44,058 nucleotides of DNA from Lachnospiraceae bacterium (GCA_021199475.1 JAJQHZ010000085.1:98089-142146); one strand, 5' to 3'; numbered from the stretch's first letter, positions 24,361 to 33,678 are shown. Notes: generated from the sequence alone by a model not told the origin. A program made the numbers and translations.

Positions 24361-26377
24361 ATGAAGAAACTATTGAAAAAAGCGCTTCCGCTGCTGATGG
24401 CGGCGGCATTTGCGCTCGTGGGGGGGGGTGACAGCCGGAGCGGCGTCGTCTATAACTACATCAAATACTGAGGGCAAAACAACGGTTGTGACCAATTCAA
24501 CACAGGTTACGATTTCAAATGTCCCGAGTGGCTATGATACAACAAATTCGACGGAAAACACAGATGATGATTTGACCTACGTGACCTATCAGGTGATCTA
24601 TGCCACGTATGATTCCACGACAAACGTGGTAAGCTGGCATCTGACCGATTGGGCGAAAGCGGCATTGGTTGATACATCTGACACACCTGCCAGCGGTACA
24701 TACACATCAGAAGAAGCCGCACTGGCGGCCATTTCCGCTATGACTGGTAAGACCGGATCAACAGGAACCACAAACCCAGAGCAGAATACAATCGTCAATA
24801 CGCTGGCGGCTTACATTGCTTCTACGGCGAATAGCACGAAAGCAACGGCGAATTCCTTTGAATCGGGTACCGAATGGACCGGTTGGAGTACAGCCACAGC
24901 AAGCGGTGCCAGCAGTGCGACATCTACCGCGACGCTCGAAGTGGGCTCCTATCTGGTAATTGCGTCCGCAGCGGATATGTCCTTTTTAAACATGATGGTG
25001 AGCGTAGACGTGAGCAGCACGCCCGACGGAACCGGAACAGGCGCAAGCACAGCGACTGATGGATGGGTACTCAAAGCGAAAGATGCCGTTTTGAAAGGAA
25101 ACGAGTTGACCATCACGAAGACGGTAAACGATACAGGGACAGCAAGTACCTATACAGAATCCGCGTCTGCACAGGTCGGAGATACCGTGTATTATTCCGT
25201 TCAGGTGTCCGTGCCTCATTTTGCAGTCAATGACAGTAAACACATATTTGTGGTGACCGACGTTGCAAACAATCTGGATATTGTGGAAAACAGCATAACC
25301 GTGACAGGGTATAAAACCGGCAATACGACTGGTACACAATTAACAAAAGAAACTTCCAGTGAATCCGTTACTGCAACAGCTGGATACAAAGCTTCTGTAT
25401 CAACATCCAGTGATGGAAATACCGATACTCTGACGGTTACGTTCACTGATTATTATCATAATACAAACGTGTTTTACACAACATCAAATGGCGTGACGAC
25501 TTACTATTATGATTATGTAATCATCACTTATCGGGCTACGCTTCGCTCATCGGCTATTGTGGTTTCGGAGAGCAGCAGCACCGGAAACAGCAACACAGCT
25601 ACCATGACCTATAATTACGATAACCACAGTGAAGAGAGCATTGCCGACGATGCAACGGTCTACACCTATGGACTGAACCTGACGAAGTACAATGATAAAA
25701 CAGGCAGCGATCAGACCGCACTGTCCAACGCTACCTTTAAAATCTATTATTTTAATGCTGGCAATAAAACGTACCTGAAGTTCACCGGCTCGAACGGTTC
25801 GTACGCAGTGAGTACGACGAATGATGCTTCAGAGGGAGTGACGACTTCAAGTAGTGGAACACTTTCCCTGACAGGTCTCGATGCAGATAAGACCTATTAT
25901 CTGGAAGAGACAACGGCGCCATCCGGATATACGCTGAATACGGACACCCTGGCGTTCCAGATCACGGATTATACGGATGCTACTAATTTGACATATCCGA
26001 ATGGCACGATTGATCTCTTATCGCTGGCAGAGTATTCTGGTACGGTATCGTCTGATAGTAAGATACTGGTGTACGCCTGGACAGACGCGAGTGGCGGAAC
26101 CAACACGATTGCTACAAATTCGGATAGTTCGGCAGAAGTTGACAGAACCTGGACTGCAGCGCGAAATTCAAATACGAGTGCGGATTCAAATGATACATCA
26201 TATACAGGTACATTCAGCACAACCGTAATCGATACAAAAATCGCCGCCCTTCCGGCGACGGGAAGCATCGGCATCATTGTATTTACGATCGCCGGTGTGA
26301 TCATCATGATACTGGCGCTGGTTCTGATCAATTCAGGCAAAAGCAGAGAAAAAGCAGGACAGGGAATGAAAAGATAA
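24361..26377 (+). CDS. LPATG pilin with signal peptide broken by a G9 tract
   Basis: The ATG at 24361 begins MKKLLKKALPLLMAAAFALV, a clear signal peptide, but nine Gs (24420-24428) divert the frame to a TGA at 24469-24471 after 36 residues. With eight Gs it continues as GGVTAGAASSITT into a 655-codon open frame, giving about 671 residues. The mature part has a fimbrial D2-type isopeptide domain (KTVND, then VGDTVYYSVQVSVP), a SpaA domain ending YLEETTAPSGYTLN, and the sorting signal LPATG (26249-26263) with helix and basic tail. It is a substrate for the sortases at 30508 and 31591, and is paralogous to the next gene. As given, no exported pilin would be made. Confidence 0.85.
24420..24428 (+). 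repeat. G9 homopolymer tract inside the pilin signal peptide
   Basis: Nine Gs between CTCGT and TGACAGCC. Eight Gs join the signal peptide to the pilin. The register problem is the same as at 12981-12989. Confidence 0.9.
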
Positions 26378-26666
26378 AGAAGCTTTCATTTTGGTTCTGA
26401 TGTAAATCAATCCTTCGATTTTCGGGGAAGCTGCTTTTGTCGTGTGAAGAAGAACCGCATATATCAGCGCAGGCCCGCTCATAAAAAACGACGGGTTGCA
26501 CTGACAAAAGCAGTGGAAACCGCCTTAGAGCAATCTGAAAGCGGTTACCGGAAACTAAAAAATGGCGTGTCCTTCCCGGACACCTTTGTATTCCCGATTT
26601 CTTGATCAAAGAGCGGGAATCCAAACGGTGCCGGATGGACACCGCCAAAGAAAAGGAGAGATTTAC
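26378..26666 (+). promoter_or_regulatory. Structured leader of the second pilin gene
   Basis: 289 bases with no supported gene but several inverted repeats in a row: CTGCTTTTGTC/GACAAAAGCAG (26431-26441, 26503-26513), ACCGC/GCGGT (26519-26545), GTGTCC/GGACAC (26567-26583) and ATTCCCG/CGGGAAT (26590-26620). No T-run follows any of them closely. It does not match a riboswitch class known to me. It may regulate or process the transcript between the two pilins. Confidence 0.5.
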
Positions 26667-28469
26667 ATGAAAAGAATGTGGAAAAAGATGGCAGCATTGC
26701 TCATGATGATGGCGATGGTGCTGGTTATGGGGACGGCAGCAGGAGCGGAAACGCTTTCTGTTGACAGTAATGATGGTAACAAGGTTACAAACACGACAAG
26801 CGTATCAATCACAAGTGTGCCGAATGACGCGGCAAATTTGTCTTATTCCACCTATCAGGTAATCTATGCGACCTATGACAGTACGTCAAATTCGTTTGAG
26901 TGGTATCTGACTGATTGGGCAAAGAGTGCATTGGTTGGTGATAGCGGTAAACTTTATACAACGGAATTAGCTGCACTTACGGATATTTTTGCTCTGACCG
27001 GCTCAGATGGAACCGGGCTTGAAGGCCAGTCCCAAGGAACATCCACGACAGAACAGAATACGATCGTGAATACGCTGGCGGCGTATATCGCAGATTCTAC
27101 TAATGCTGTCAGTGCCATTGGTACGATTTGGTCTACTTCCGGAACGACATCATCCGCGACACTTGCCGTCGGCGCTTATCTGGTGATTCCGTCAGCGACA
27201 AACATGTCCTTCTTAAATATGCTGGTGAGTGTGGACGTGTCCGGAACAACAGAAACATCCGCTTCTGATTGGACGCCGACATCCCACGGTGCGGTATTAA
27301 AAGGCAACAAGCTGACAATCGAAAAAACTGTGAGCGACACGGAGAACGGAACATACGGTGCATCAGCGGATACACAGATTGGGGCGACCGTATACTATCA
27401 GGTCAAAGTGAATGTCCCGAAGTTTGCTGCAAATGACAGTGAGAAAAGCTTTACTGTAGTGGACGTAGCAAACAATTTAAAGATTGATTCTACATCTGTT
27501 GTGGTGACACCGTATGATTCAAGCGATAAAGCAGGAACAGCGCTGACACTTTACAATGGAAAAACAGATTCAGACAGCAACGCTTTAACAGCAGGATATG
27601 CTTTGAATGTTTCGACATCCAACAATACGGATACGATGACTGTTACTTTTACAGGATATTATGATAATGTATTCTATAATAGCAGTGCAAAAACATATCC
27701 TTATGAGTATGTCATCATTTCGTACGAGGCAGAACTGCTTTCTTCTGCGGTGACTTATACCAGTAACGGAAATGACAATACAGCGACGTTGACCTACGAT
27801 TATGACAACCATACCTCAAATACGGCATCTTCAAAGGCAACGGTATATACGTATGCTTTGGATCTGACAAAGTATGGGGCGAATACATCAGGAACAACAC
27901 TAGCCAATGCGTCCTTTAAGATTTACTATTATGACAACAGTGGTACTGCTAAATATTTACGTTTTATAAAGAATACAGATGGTTCTTTCAGCGTGGCAGA
28001 CAGCACGGATGAAGCTGATTCTACGGTTACAAAATATGATGCAGTTACAACCACGTTAACCGGCACGCTTACCCTGACCGGCCTGGATGACGATGTGGAT
28101 TATTTCATCGTTGAGTCCGTGGCGCCGTCCGGATACTCGTTGAACACAAATATTTTGAACTTTAAAATTGCAGAATCATCGACAGCAGCAGGTACGATTG
28201 ATGCAGTTACTTCATATGAGTATGCGGCCTATACATATAGTGGATCGAATACTGCTTTGAGCTCCGATAAGACAACATGGACGGCAGCTAAGGAGACAAC
28301 AACAACCAACAGTGCGAAACTCACTCTGTCCGTCACCGATACAAAAATCGCCGCCCTCCCCGCGACCGGCAGCATCGGTATCATCGTCTTCACCATCGCG
28401 GGTGTTGCGATCATGATCCTGGCTCTGGTGCTGATTAATTCGGGGAAGAACAAAGCAAAAAAGGCTTGA
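26667..28469 (+). CDS. LPATG pilin, intact
   Basis: 600 residues from the ATG at 26667, placed after AAAAGGAGAG (26651-26660). A signal peptide (MKRMWKKMAALLMMMAMVLV, cleavage near AGA-E) leads into a domain shared with the previous pilin (SYSTYQVIYATYDST, IVNTLAAYIA), a D2-type isopeptide domain (IEKTVSDT, VYYQVKVNVPKF), a SpaA domain (IVESVAPSGYSLN) and LPATG (28356-28370). The VNVPKF Lys is His in the first pilin, which may mean this one is the polymerising backbone; that is an inference. The C-terminal signals of the two pilins are nearly identical in protein but differ at many silent sites, so they are old paralogues. Confidence 0.9.
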   Translation: MKRMWKKMAALLMMMAMVLVMGTAAGAETLSVDSNDGNKVTNTTSVSITSVPNDAANLSYSTYQVIYATYDSTSNSFEWYLTDWAKSALVGDSGKLYTTELAALTDIFALTGSDGTGLEGQSQGTSTTEQNTIVNTLAAYIADSTNAVSAIGTIWSTSGTTSSATLAVGAYLVIPSATNMSFLNMLVSVDVSGTTETSASDWTPTSHGAVLKGNKLTIEKTVSDTENGTYGASADTQIGATVYYQVKVNVPKFAANDSEKSFTVVDVANNLKIDSTSVVVTPYDSSDKAGTALTLYNGKTDSDSNALTAGYALNVSTSNNTDTMTVTFTGYYDNVFYNSSAKTYPYEYVIISYEAELLSSAVTYTSNGNDNTATLTYDYDNHTSNTASSKATVYTYALDLTKYGANTSGTTLANASFKIYYYDNSGTAKYLRFIKNTDGSFSVADSTDEADSTVTKYDAVTTTLTGTLTLTGLDDDVDYFIVESVAPSGYSLNTNILNFKIAESSTAAGTIDAVTSYEYAAYTYSGSNTALSSDKTTWTAAKETTTTNSAKLTLSVTDTKIAALPATGSIGIIVFTIAGVAIMILALVLINSGKNKAKKA

Positions 28470-28542
28470 CAGTAACTTTTCGGAGACAGTACTTCGTAAT
28501 TGCAGCGATGTAAGCCAGACAAAACAATGGGGGAGATAGTGT

Positions 28543-28695
28543 ATGAGTAAAGCGGGAATTCCGTTTGAAGCAGTAAAGGCTGACCTGATGACAGACGGTG
28601 AATTTAAAATGGAATACGAAGGGCTGCGGCCAGAGTATGAAGCAATTCAGCGGACTGTTACGGACAAAAAAGAGCGGAATCTGATTCAGACGTAG
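28543..28695 (+). pseudogene. Truncated relative of the downstream antitoxin-like regulator
   Basis: 50 residues behind GGGGGAG (28529-28535). The pattern DGEFKMEYEGLRPEYEAIQ matches DEDFRREYENIQPEMDVIR of the next gene, the N-terminal helix of HigA-type regulators, but the frame ends before any helix-turn-helix. Either a degraded duplicate or a small protein that dimerises with the full-length regulator. Confidence 0.6.
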
Positions 28696-28713
28696 TTCCC
28701 GGGGGCAGAAAGA

Positions 28714-29013
28714 ATGAGTGAATTTCAGGATTTTTTACAGGAGCAATTAAAGGATGAGGATTTTCGCAGAGAATACGAAAATATCCAGCCGGAGATGGAT
28801 GTCATCCGGGCAATTGCGGATGCACGAATTTCACAAAATCTGACACAGAAAGAACTGGCCGCCAGAACCGGAATTAATCAGGCAGATATCAGTAAACTGG
28901 AAAATGGAACCAGAAATCCTTCACTGAATTTACTCAAACGCCTGGCAGATGGGATGGGGATGGATTTGCATCTCGTTTTCACGCCTAAACATACCGCAGA
29001 GAATCAAGGATGA
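28714..29013 (+). CDS. XRE-family helix-turn-helix regulator (HigA-like)
   Basis: 99 residues. An N-terminal acidic helix (about 1-30) precedes a Cro/C1-type helix-turn-helix (about 38-90: LTQKELAARTGINQADISKL). This order is typical of HigA-like antitoxins, whose RelE/HigB toxin gene usually lies upstream. No toxin gene is visible; upstream is only the truncated relative at 28543. The gene lies in the pilus locus between pilins and sortases and may belong to a cassette with the ATPase at 29236. It could be a solitary antitoxin or a local regulator. Confidence 0.85.
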   Translation: MSEFQDFLQEQLKDEDFRREYENIQPEMDVIRAIADARISQNLTQKELAARTGINQADISKLENGTRNPSLNLLKRLADGMGMDLHLVFTPKHTAENQG

Positions 29014-29235
29014 TTCATGTCACAAACTCAAAAAATTAATAAGTTTGTGGAACGAATGCAACAAAGTTTGACTTAGATAACTACGAAGGAATCGCGATTG
29101 CAATGGAATGTGATATGCCCAAGCCGCAGGAGGGCATGAAAGTAATTCGTGCAATGGATTTTCTTCTCGGGAACAGACCGGGTGCCAGGTTCACGAAAGG
29201 CTGTTTTGCCCGACTGGAAAGGGGGCGTGAAACTT
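29014..29235 (+). other. Possible coding remnant before the second ATPase gene
   Basis: One frame, open from about 29048, reads FDLDNYEGIAIAMECDMPKP and on to about 29312, overlapping the ATPase start in another frame. It has no good ribosome site and is not recognised. The amino acid composition looks protein-like, so it may be a fragment left by insertion or deletion. Confidence 0.3.
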
Positions 29236-30414
29236 ATGGGATTCTATTTGAACGGAACAGGCGCGTACCGCCTGTTCCGGGAAGATTATTCGCTCACTTA
29301 TTATGTGGATAAATCAGGTATTTTGAAGGAGCTTGTGCCGATTCTGGAATTAAAGAACCCGGCGGAGATTGACGAGGTAAAAGGGAAGGAACCAAAGTAC
29401 GTGTGTATTACCAGACCCCGCTGCTTTGGAAAGACGGTGATTGCAAATATGATTGCTGCCTATTTCGGAAAAGGGATTGACAGCAGCGCGGAATTTGACA
29501 CGCTGCAGGTCGCGTCGTTTGACTGGTATAAAAAGCATCTGAATACGCATAATGTGATCCATATTTCGTTTCACGAGCTGCCGGAGGAACCTGTGACCTA
29601 CGCAAGCTACATGGCAAGGATAAAGAACCGTCTGCTTGGGGATTTGAGAACGGCATTTCCGGAAGCGGGGATTGAGGAAGGGGATGCCGTCTGGGATGCG
29701 CTGACGGCTGTTCATGAATATTGCGGCGGGGAGAAATTTATCTTTGTTCTGGATGAGTGGGATTCTATGTATCATCAGGAGTTTGGCACAGACGCAAATC
29801 GGGAAGCTTTTACGAGGTTCCTGAGCAATCTTCTGAAGGATAAACCGTATGTGGAGATGGCTTATATGACGGGGATTTTGCCGATTGCGAAGTTCTCCGG
29901 CGGTTCGGAACTGAATATGTTTTTCGAATATACGATGGCCTCGAAAGCGAAATACAGCGGGTACTTTGGTTTTACCGATGTGGAAGCAGATGAGCTTTAT
30001 CAGAGATACCGGAGTGTACAAAAGGAGCAGGGGCTGTCCAGAGAAGATCTGGCAGACTGGTATGGCGGATATCAGACGTATTCCGGCATACGGCTGTACA
30101 ATCCACGTTCCGTGGTCGGAGCGCTTGGTGATAATCAGACGGGCAGCTATTGGACGAGTTCGGATCCGGATGAGGAATTTTCTTATTATGTGAATGAGAA
30201 TATCGGTGAAATCAGGGATGAGATTTCGCAGATGATCGCCGGAGGCCAGGTTTGCGCGCATGTGCAGGAATCTGCGCCGACCTCTCTGGAATTAAGCACC
30301 CGGGATGAGATTTATTCCGAGATGGTGGTATACGGCTTTCTTACCTGCGCGAATGGCTGTGTATCGATTCCGAATAAGGAACTGGCGGAAACGTTCGCTG
30401 ATATGATAAAGTAA
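29236..30414 (+). CDS. AAA-ATPase-like protein lacking the nuclease domain
   Basis: 392 residues from the ATG at 29236, matched to the first ATPase start (MGFYLNGTGAYRLF versus MGIYLNPDNSDFQ). Walker A is TRPRCFGKT (Lys66) and Walker B FVLDEWD (Asp173, Glu174). Shared blocks include LLKDKPYVEMAYMTGILPI. The protein ends at the point where the 544-residue relative at 10455 enters its linker and PD-(D/E)XK domain, so that domain is missing, by truncation or as a natural short form. It interrupts the pilin-sortase order. Function unknown. Confidence 0.82.
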   Translation: MGFYLNGTGAYRLFREDYSLTYYVDKSGILKELVPILELKNPAEIDEVKGKEPKYVCITRPRCFGKTVIANMIAAYFGKGIDSSAEFDTLQVASFDWYKKHLNTHNVIHISFHELPEEPVTYASYMARIKNRLLGDLRTAFPEAGIEEGDAVWDALTAVHEYCGGEKFIFVLDEWDSMYHQEFGTDANREAFTRFLSNLLKDKPYVEMAYMTGILPIAKFSGGSELNMFFEYTMASKAKYSGYFGFTDVEADELYQRYRSVQKEQGLSREDLADWYGGYQTYSGIRLYNPRSVVGALGDNQTGSYWTSSDPDEEFSYYVNENIGEIRDEISQMIAGGQVCAHVQESAPTSLELSTRDEIYSEMVVYGFLTCANGCVSIPNKELAETFADMIK

Positions 30415-30507
30415 AAATCAGAGCCTGGATATAGGCGCAGGCTTGCGGCCTGGCCGGGCAGGATGCCAAATGGTGAAAGCCATATAGGCTGCTAAAGGTA
30501 TTTTTGG

Positions 30508-31572
30508 ATGAGAAGGATCAGACAGAGCGAAAAGACAACTGAGGGGCGAAGAAGGAATCCGGCCCTGCTTCTGCTGTTTGCGGCGGGATTTCTGCTGGTG
30601 CTGTATCCAGTGGTCGGCAACCTCTGGAATTCCTACCGGCAGCATCGGCTGGCGAATACCTATGAGACAGCCGTGGAAAGCCTGGATGAGGATCAGTATG
30701 AGGAGCTGTGGGAGGAAGCCAGGGAATACAATGCTTCCCATACGCCTTACTCGGTGCCGGACGCGTTTGCCGTGAGCGAAGTGCTTGCTGAGGAGGAGGA
30801 CGAAGAATATCTGGTGTATGAGAGTCTCCTGAATGTAGCAGGCGACGGCATTATGGGTTATGTGGAAATTCCGAAGATTGACATAAAGATTCCGATTTAC
30901 CACGGGACGGAGGATGAGGTGCTGGCAAAAGGAGCCGGTCATTTGTACGGATCCTCTCTGCCGGTCGGCGGCGAGGGGACGCATGCGGTGATTGCGGCGC
31001 ACCGGGGATTGCCTTCGGCCCCGCTTTTTACCGATCTGGATCTGCTGGAGGAGGGAGACCAGTTTTATCTTTACATTCTGGATGATATCCTCGCCTATGA
31101 GGTAGATCAGATTCTTGTGGTGGAGCCGGAGGAGACGGAGTCTCTGGTGCAGACGCCGGGCGAGGATTACGTGACACTTGTGACCTGTACGCCTTATGGG
31201 GTGAATACGCAGCGGCTGCTGGTGCGCGGACACCGGGTGGAGTATACGGCAGAGCGGTATGAGGAGGAGGCGAAAAAAAAGACCTCTTCGCTGGTGACGA
31301 ATTATGTGTTGGTGGCGCTGCTTGGTTTTCTGATCGTGGCGGTGGCGGCCGTGCTGATCCGTATGTATTACCGCAGGAAGGCGGCGGCTGCGGGGAATAG
31401 TGATAGTTTGACCGGAAAAGACGGAGACTTTGCAGGAGATCGTGATGATTCGACCGGAAAAGACGAAGACTCTGCGGGAGACAGTGCGGCTTTGACTGGA
31501 AAAGGTGAGGATTCTGCAGGAGATCGTGAGACTTTGACTGGAAAAGATGAAGATTCTGCAGAAGATAGATAG
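30508..31572 (+). CDS. Class C (pilin-polymerising) sortase with repeated C-terminal tail
   Basis: 354 residues. An N-terminal transmembrane helix (about 18-36) is followed by the sortase domain: His165 (AAHRGLP), Cys227 (TLVTCTPYG) and Arg236 (NTQR), spaced as in known SrtC enzymes. A second transmembrane helix (about 262-286) and the basic RMYYRRK identify class C. Beyond this lies an unusual acidic tail of four 14-residue repeats, predicted cytoplasmic. The enzyme should join pilins by cutting their LPXTG motifs and linking them to a pilin Lys. A second sortase follows 18 bases later. Confidence 0.93.
   Translation: MRRIRQSEKTTEGRRRNPALLLLFAAGFLLVLYPVVGNLWNSYRQHRLANTYETAVESLDEDQYEELWEEAREYNASHTPYSVPDAFAVSEVLAEEEDEEYLVYESLLNVAGDGIMGYVEIPKIDIKIPIYHGTEDEVLAKGAGHLYGSSLPVGGEGTHAVIAAHRGLPSAPLFTDLDLLEEGDQFYLYILDDILAYEVDQILVVEPEETESLVQTPGEDYVTLVTCTPYGVNTQRLLVRGHRVEYTAERYEEEAKKKTSSLVTNYVLVALLGFLIVAVAAVLIRMYYRRKAAAAGNSDSLTGKDGDFAGDRDDSTGKDEDSAGDSAALTGKGEDSAGDRETLTGKDEDSAEDR
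31402..31569 (+). repeat. Four 42-bp coding repeats in the sortase tail
   Basis: Units such as DSLTGKDGDFAGDR and ETLTGKDEDSAEDR, four in tandem, end exactly at the stop codon of the first sortase. They are absent from the second sortase. Confidence 0.88.
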
Positions 31573-31590
31573 AATGGAAGGGGCCGGATA

Positions 31591-32565
31591 ATGCGTTCAG
31601 AGAAGGGGCAGAATAAGCACCGGGAAAAAGCGCGGACAAGGAAGATTAACCTGCGCATTTTGCTGGGTGTTCCGGTTTTCCTGTTGGGGTTGGGTGTGGT
31701 GCTTTACCCGGCGGTGAGTAATCTCTGGAACCAGTACCGGCAGTCGAGGCTCACGCAGAGCTATGAACAGGCAGTCGAGGAGGCCGCAGCGGAAGATCTG
31801 TCCGCAATGTGGGAGGCGGCACGGGAGTACAACGCGAACCTGACCGGGAATCTGATCGGCGACGCGTTCGAGGGAGTTTTGGAGACGGAAGAAACGGCGG
31901 CCCTCTCCGGAGCGGAAACAGTGGCAGACGAAGAAACCGAGACGGAGGCACTTTCTGCGGCGGAGGCGGACACGCTTTATCAGTCGCTTCTGAACCTTGC
32001 GGGGGATGGTATCATGGGATATCTTTCCATCCCGAAAATCGATGTTTACCTGCCGATCTATCATGGTACGGGTGTGGAGGAGCTGCAAAAAGGAATCGGA
32101 CACCTCTACGGCACGTATCTGCCGGTCGGCGGAGAGGGTACGCATACGGTACTTGCCGGGCATCGGGGCCTGCCGTCCGCAGCGATGCTGACGGATCTGG
32201 ATTTGCTGGAGGTGGGAGATTATTTTTACCTGTATATTCTGGACGATATCCTTGCCTACCAGGTGGTCGGGATTGAGGTGGTGGAGCCGGAAGAGACGGA
32301 CAGCCTCGCGGCGCAGGCGGGGGAGGATCTTGCCACGATTGTGACCTGCACGCCGTATGGAGTGAATACCCAGCGGCTGCTGGTGCACGGGTCGCGGGTG
32401 GAGTATGTTCCGGACATGGAACAGGAGCAAGGGAAGACGCAGGCCGAACAGATTCTGAGCCTGCACGGATATGCGTGGATGGCCTACGGACTTCCGGCGA
32501 TCGGAATTCTGTTTGTATTGCTGCTGGCGCTGCTTTTACGTGCGAGGCGGCGGAGACGGCGATAA
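31591..32565 (+). CDS. Class C (pilin-polymerising) sortase
   Basis: 324 residues, paralogous to the preceding sortase. An N-terminal transmembrane helix (about 17-36) precedes a Glu/Ala-rich segment (about 90-125), then the sortase core with His191 (AGHRGLPS), Cys253 (TIVTCTPYG) and Arg262 (NTQR). A C-terminal helix (about 295-318) and a short RRRRR tail follow. GGAAGGGGCC (31575-31584) precedes the start. Two sortases in one locus usually divide labour between shaft polymerisation and attachment of tip or base subunits; which does what cannot be read here. Confidence 0.93.
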   Translation: MRSEKGQNKHREKARTRKINLRILLGVPVFLLGLGVVLYPAVSNLWNQYRQSRLTQSYEQAVEEAAAEDLSAMWEAAREYNANLTGNLIGDAFEGVLETEETAALSGAETVADEETETEALSAAEADTLYQSLLNLAGDGIMGYLSIPKIDVYLPIYHGTGVEELQKGIGHLYGTYLPVGGEGTHTVLAGHRGLPSAAMLTDLDLLEVGDYFYLYILDDILAYQVVGIEVVEPEETDSLAAQAGEDLATIVTCTPYGVNTQRLLVHGSRVEYVPDMEQEQGKTQAEQILSLHGYAWMAYGLPAIGILFVLLLALLLRARRRRRR

Positions 32566-32744
32566 ACGCCTGGTCTGAGAGTACGTGCTGGTATGGGAAT
32601 AAGCAGCTGACGCGGGAAGGCGTGTTGACACGAGTATAAGCGTGGGTTGCGTCGAGACTTTTATGGTCTGTGATTCGCGCGTTTGGCGGTGCAAGATGCA
32701 TAAGTGATTTCGTAACAGGTTCTTAGCGCGGGAGAGGAAAGGAA

Positions 32745-33629
32745 ATGGGTCGAAAAAAAGCGGGAAAAATCACACAGGAAAGAGCCGGATATGGAAAAAT
32801 CGGGTGTCTGCTGGCGTGCATATTTGCATTGCTGCTAAGCAGCGTTTTTGGTATGCGCACGACAGCGATGGAAACGGGGATCGATACGGAAGCAGCCGGT
32901 ACGCTGACCGTCAGCTATCGCTACGGGACCGACTCTGACGCGGATAAGAATCTTCCGCTTCCGGGGGCTGTTTTTCGTATCTATCGCGTTGCTGCTTATG
33001 ATGCGAACGGCGTACTTTCACTGACGCCGGAGTTTCAGGCATGCGGCGTGACGAATGAGCAGCTGAACAGCATGGAGCATGCTCAGGATTGGAACGCACG
33101 GATTGAAACGCTGGTACAGTATATAGGAACAGCAGGCACGGAAAGCGGGACGAGTGTGTATCAGAGTGCGAAGACGGACGAGAACGGTGCGGCGGTGTTT
33201 TCCAATCTGAAGACGGGTTTGTATCTTTTGACGGTAGATGATTTGACACTGGGCCAGACGAGCTACGCGGGCAGTCCTGCGCTTGTGAGTGTCCCGAGTG
33301 CCAATGAAGAAGGGACGGCCTGGGAGTATGAGGTGGCTGTAAGCGTAAAGCCGGAGGCGACGACAGAGACGGAATCCGAAAACGAGCCGGAGACCTCCGC
33401 GAAGGCGACAGAGCCTGCAAAGACGACAGAAGCTTCGACAGAACCGGAGGAATCGGCGGAGACAGCGGCGGAGGGTGCGTCCGATGAGACGGAAGCGGAA
33501 ACCACAGAATCGCCGCAGACAGGCGACGACGCCCTTTTGGGAGTCTGGCTCGCTGTTATGCTCGGAGCGTTTGGAGCGCTCATCCTTGCGGCGGCGTGGG
33601 AAATCCGGCGCGGGGGAACACGATTGTAA
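32745..33629 (+). CDS. Minor pilin with SPQTG sorting signal
   Basis: 294 residues behind GAGAGGAAAGG (32731-32741). A signal peptide (about 15-42) leads into one pilin-like beta domain with LPLPGAVFRIYRVA and GLYLLTVDDLTL blocks typical of SpaA-type prealbumin folds. A Thr/Glu-rich stalk (about 205-255) precedes SPQTG (33510-33524), a hydrophobic helix and a basic tail. It is small and carries a different sorting motif from the other pilins, so it is a candidate for the basal or anchoring subunit. It is the last gene of the pilus locus; a terminator follows. Confidence 0.88.
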   Translation: MGRKKAGKITQERAGYGKIGCLLACIFALLLSSVFGMRTTAMETGIDTEAAGTLTVSYRYGTDSDADKNLPLPGAVFRIYRVAAYDANGVLSLTPEFQACGVTNEQLNSMEHAQDWNARIETLVQYIGTAGTESGTSVYQSAKTDENGAAVFSNLKTGLYLLTVDDLTLGQTSYAGSPALVSVPSANEEGTAWEYEVAVSVKPEATTETESENEPETSAKATEPAKTTEASTEPEESAETAAEGASDETEAETTESPQTGDDALLGVWLAVMLGAFGALILAAAWEIRRGGTRL

Positions 33630-33678
33630 AAGAGAAATAGGGTAAAAGTGAAATCCCATAAAAAGGCCCCTTTCTATG

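Noticed and set aside
23945-24409. 154-residue leftward open frame over the gap before the first pilin
   Set aside because: Phe/Leu/Ser-rich reading of a purine-rich + strand stretch; no ribosome site, and it overlaps coding ends on both sides.
26378-26666. c-di-GMP riboswitch in the pilin leader
   Set aside because: Considered because such riboswitches often control pili in Clostridia, but no match to the conserved cores of class I or II was found by eye.
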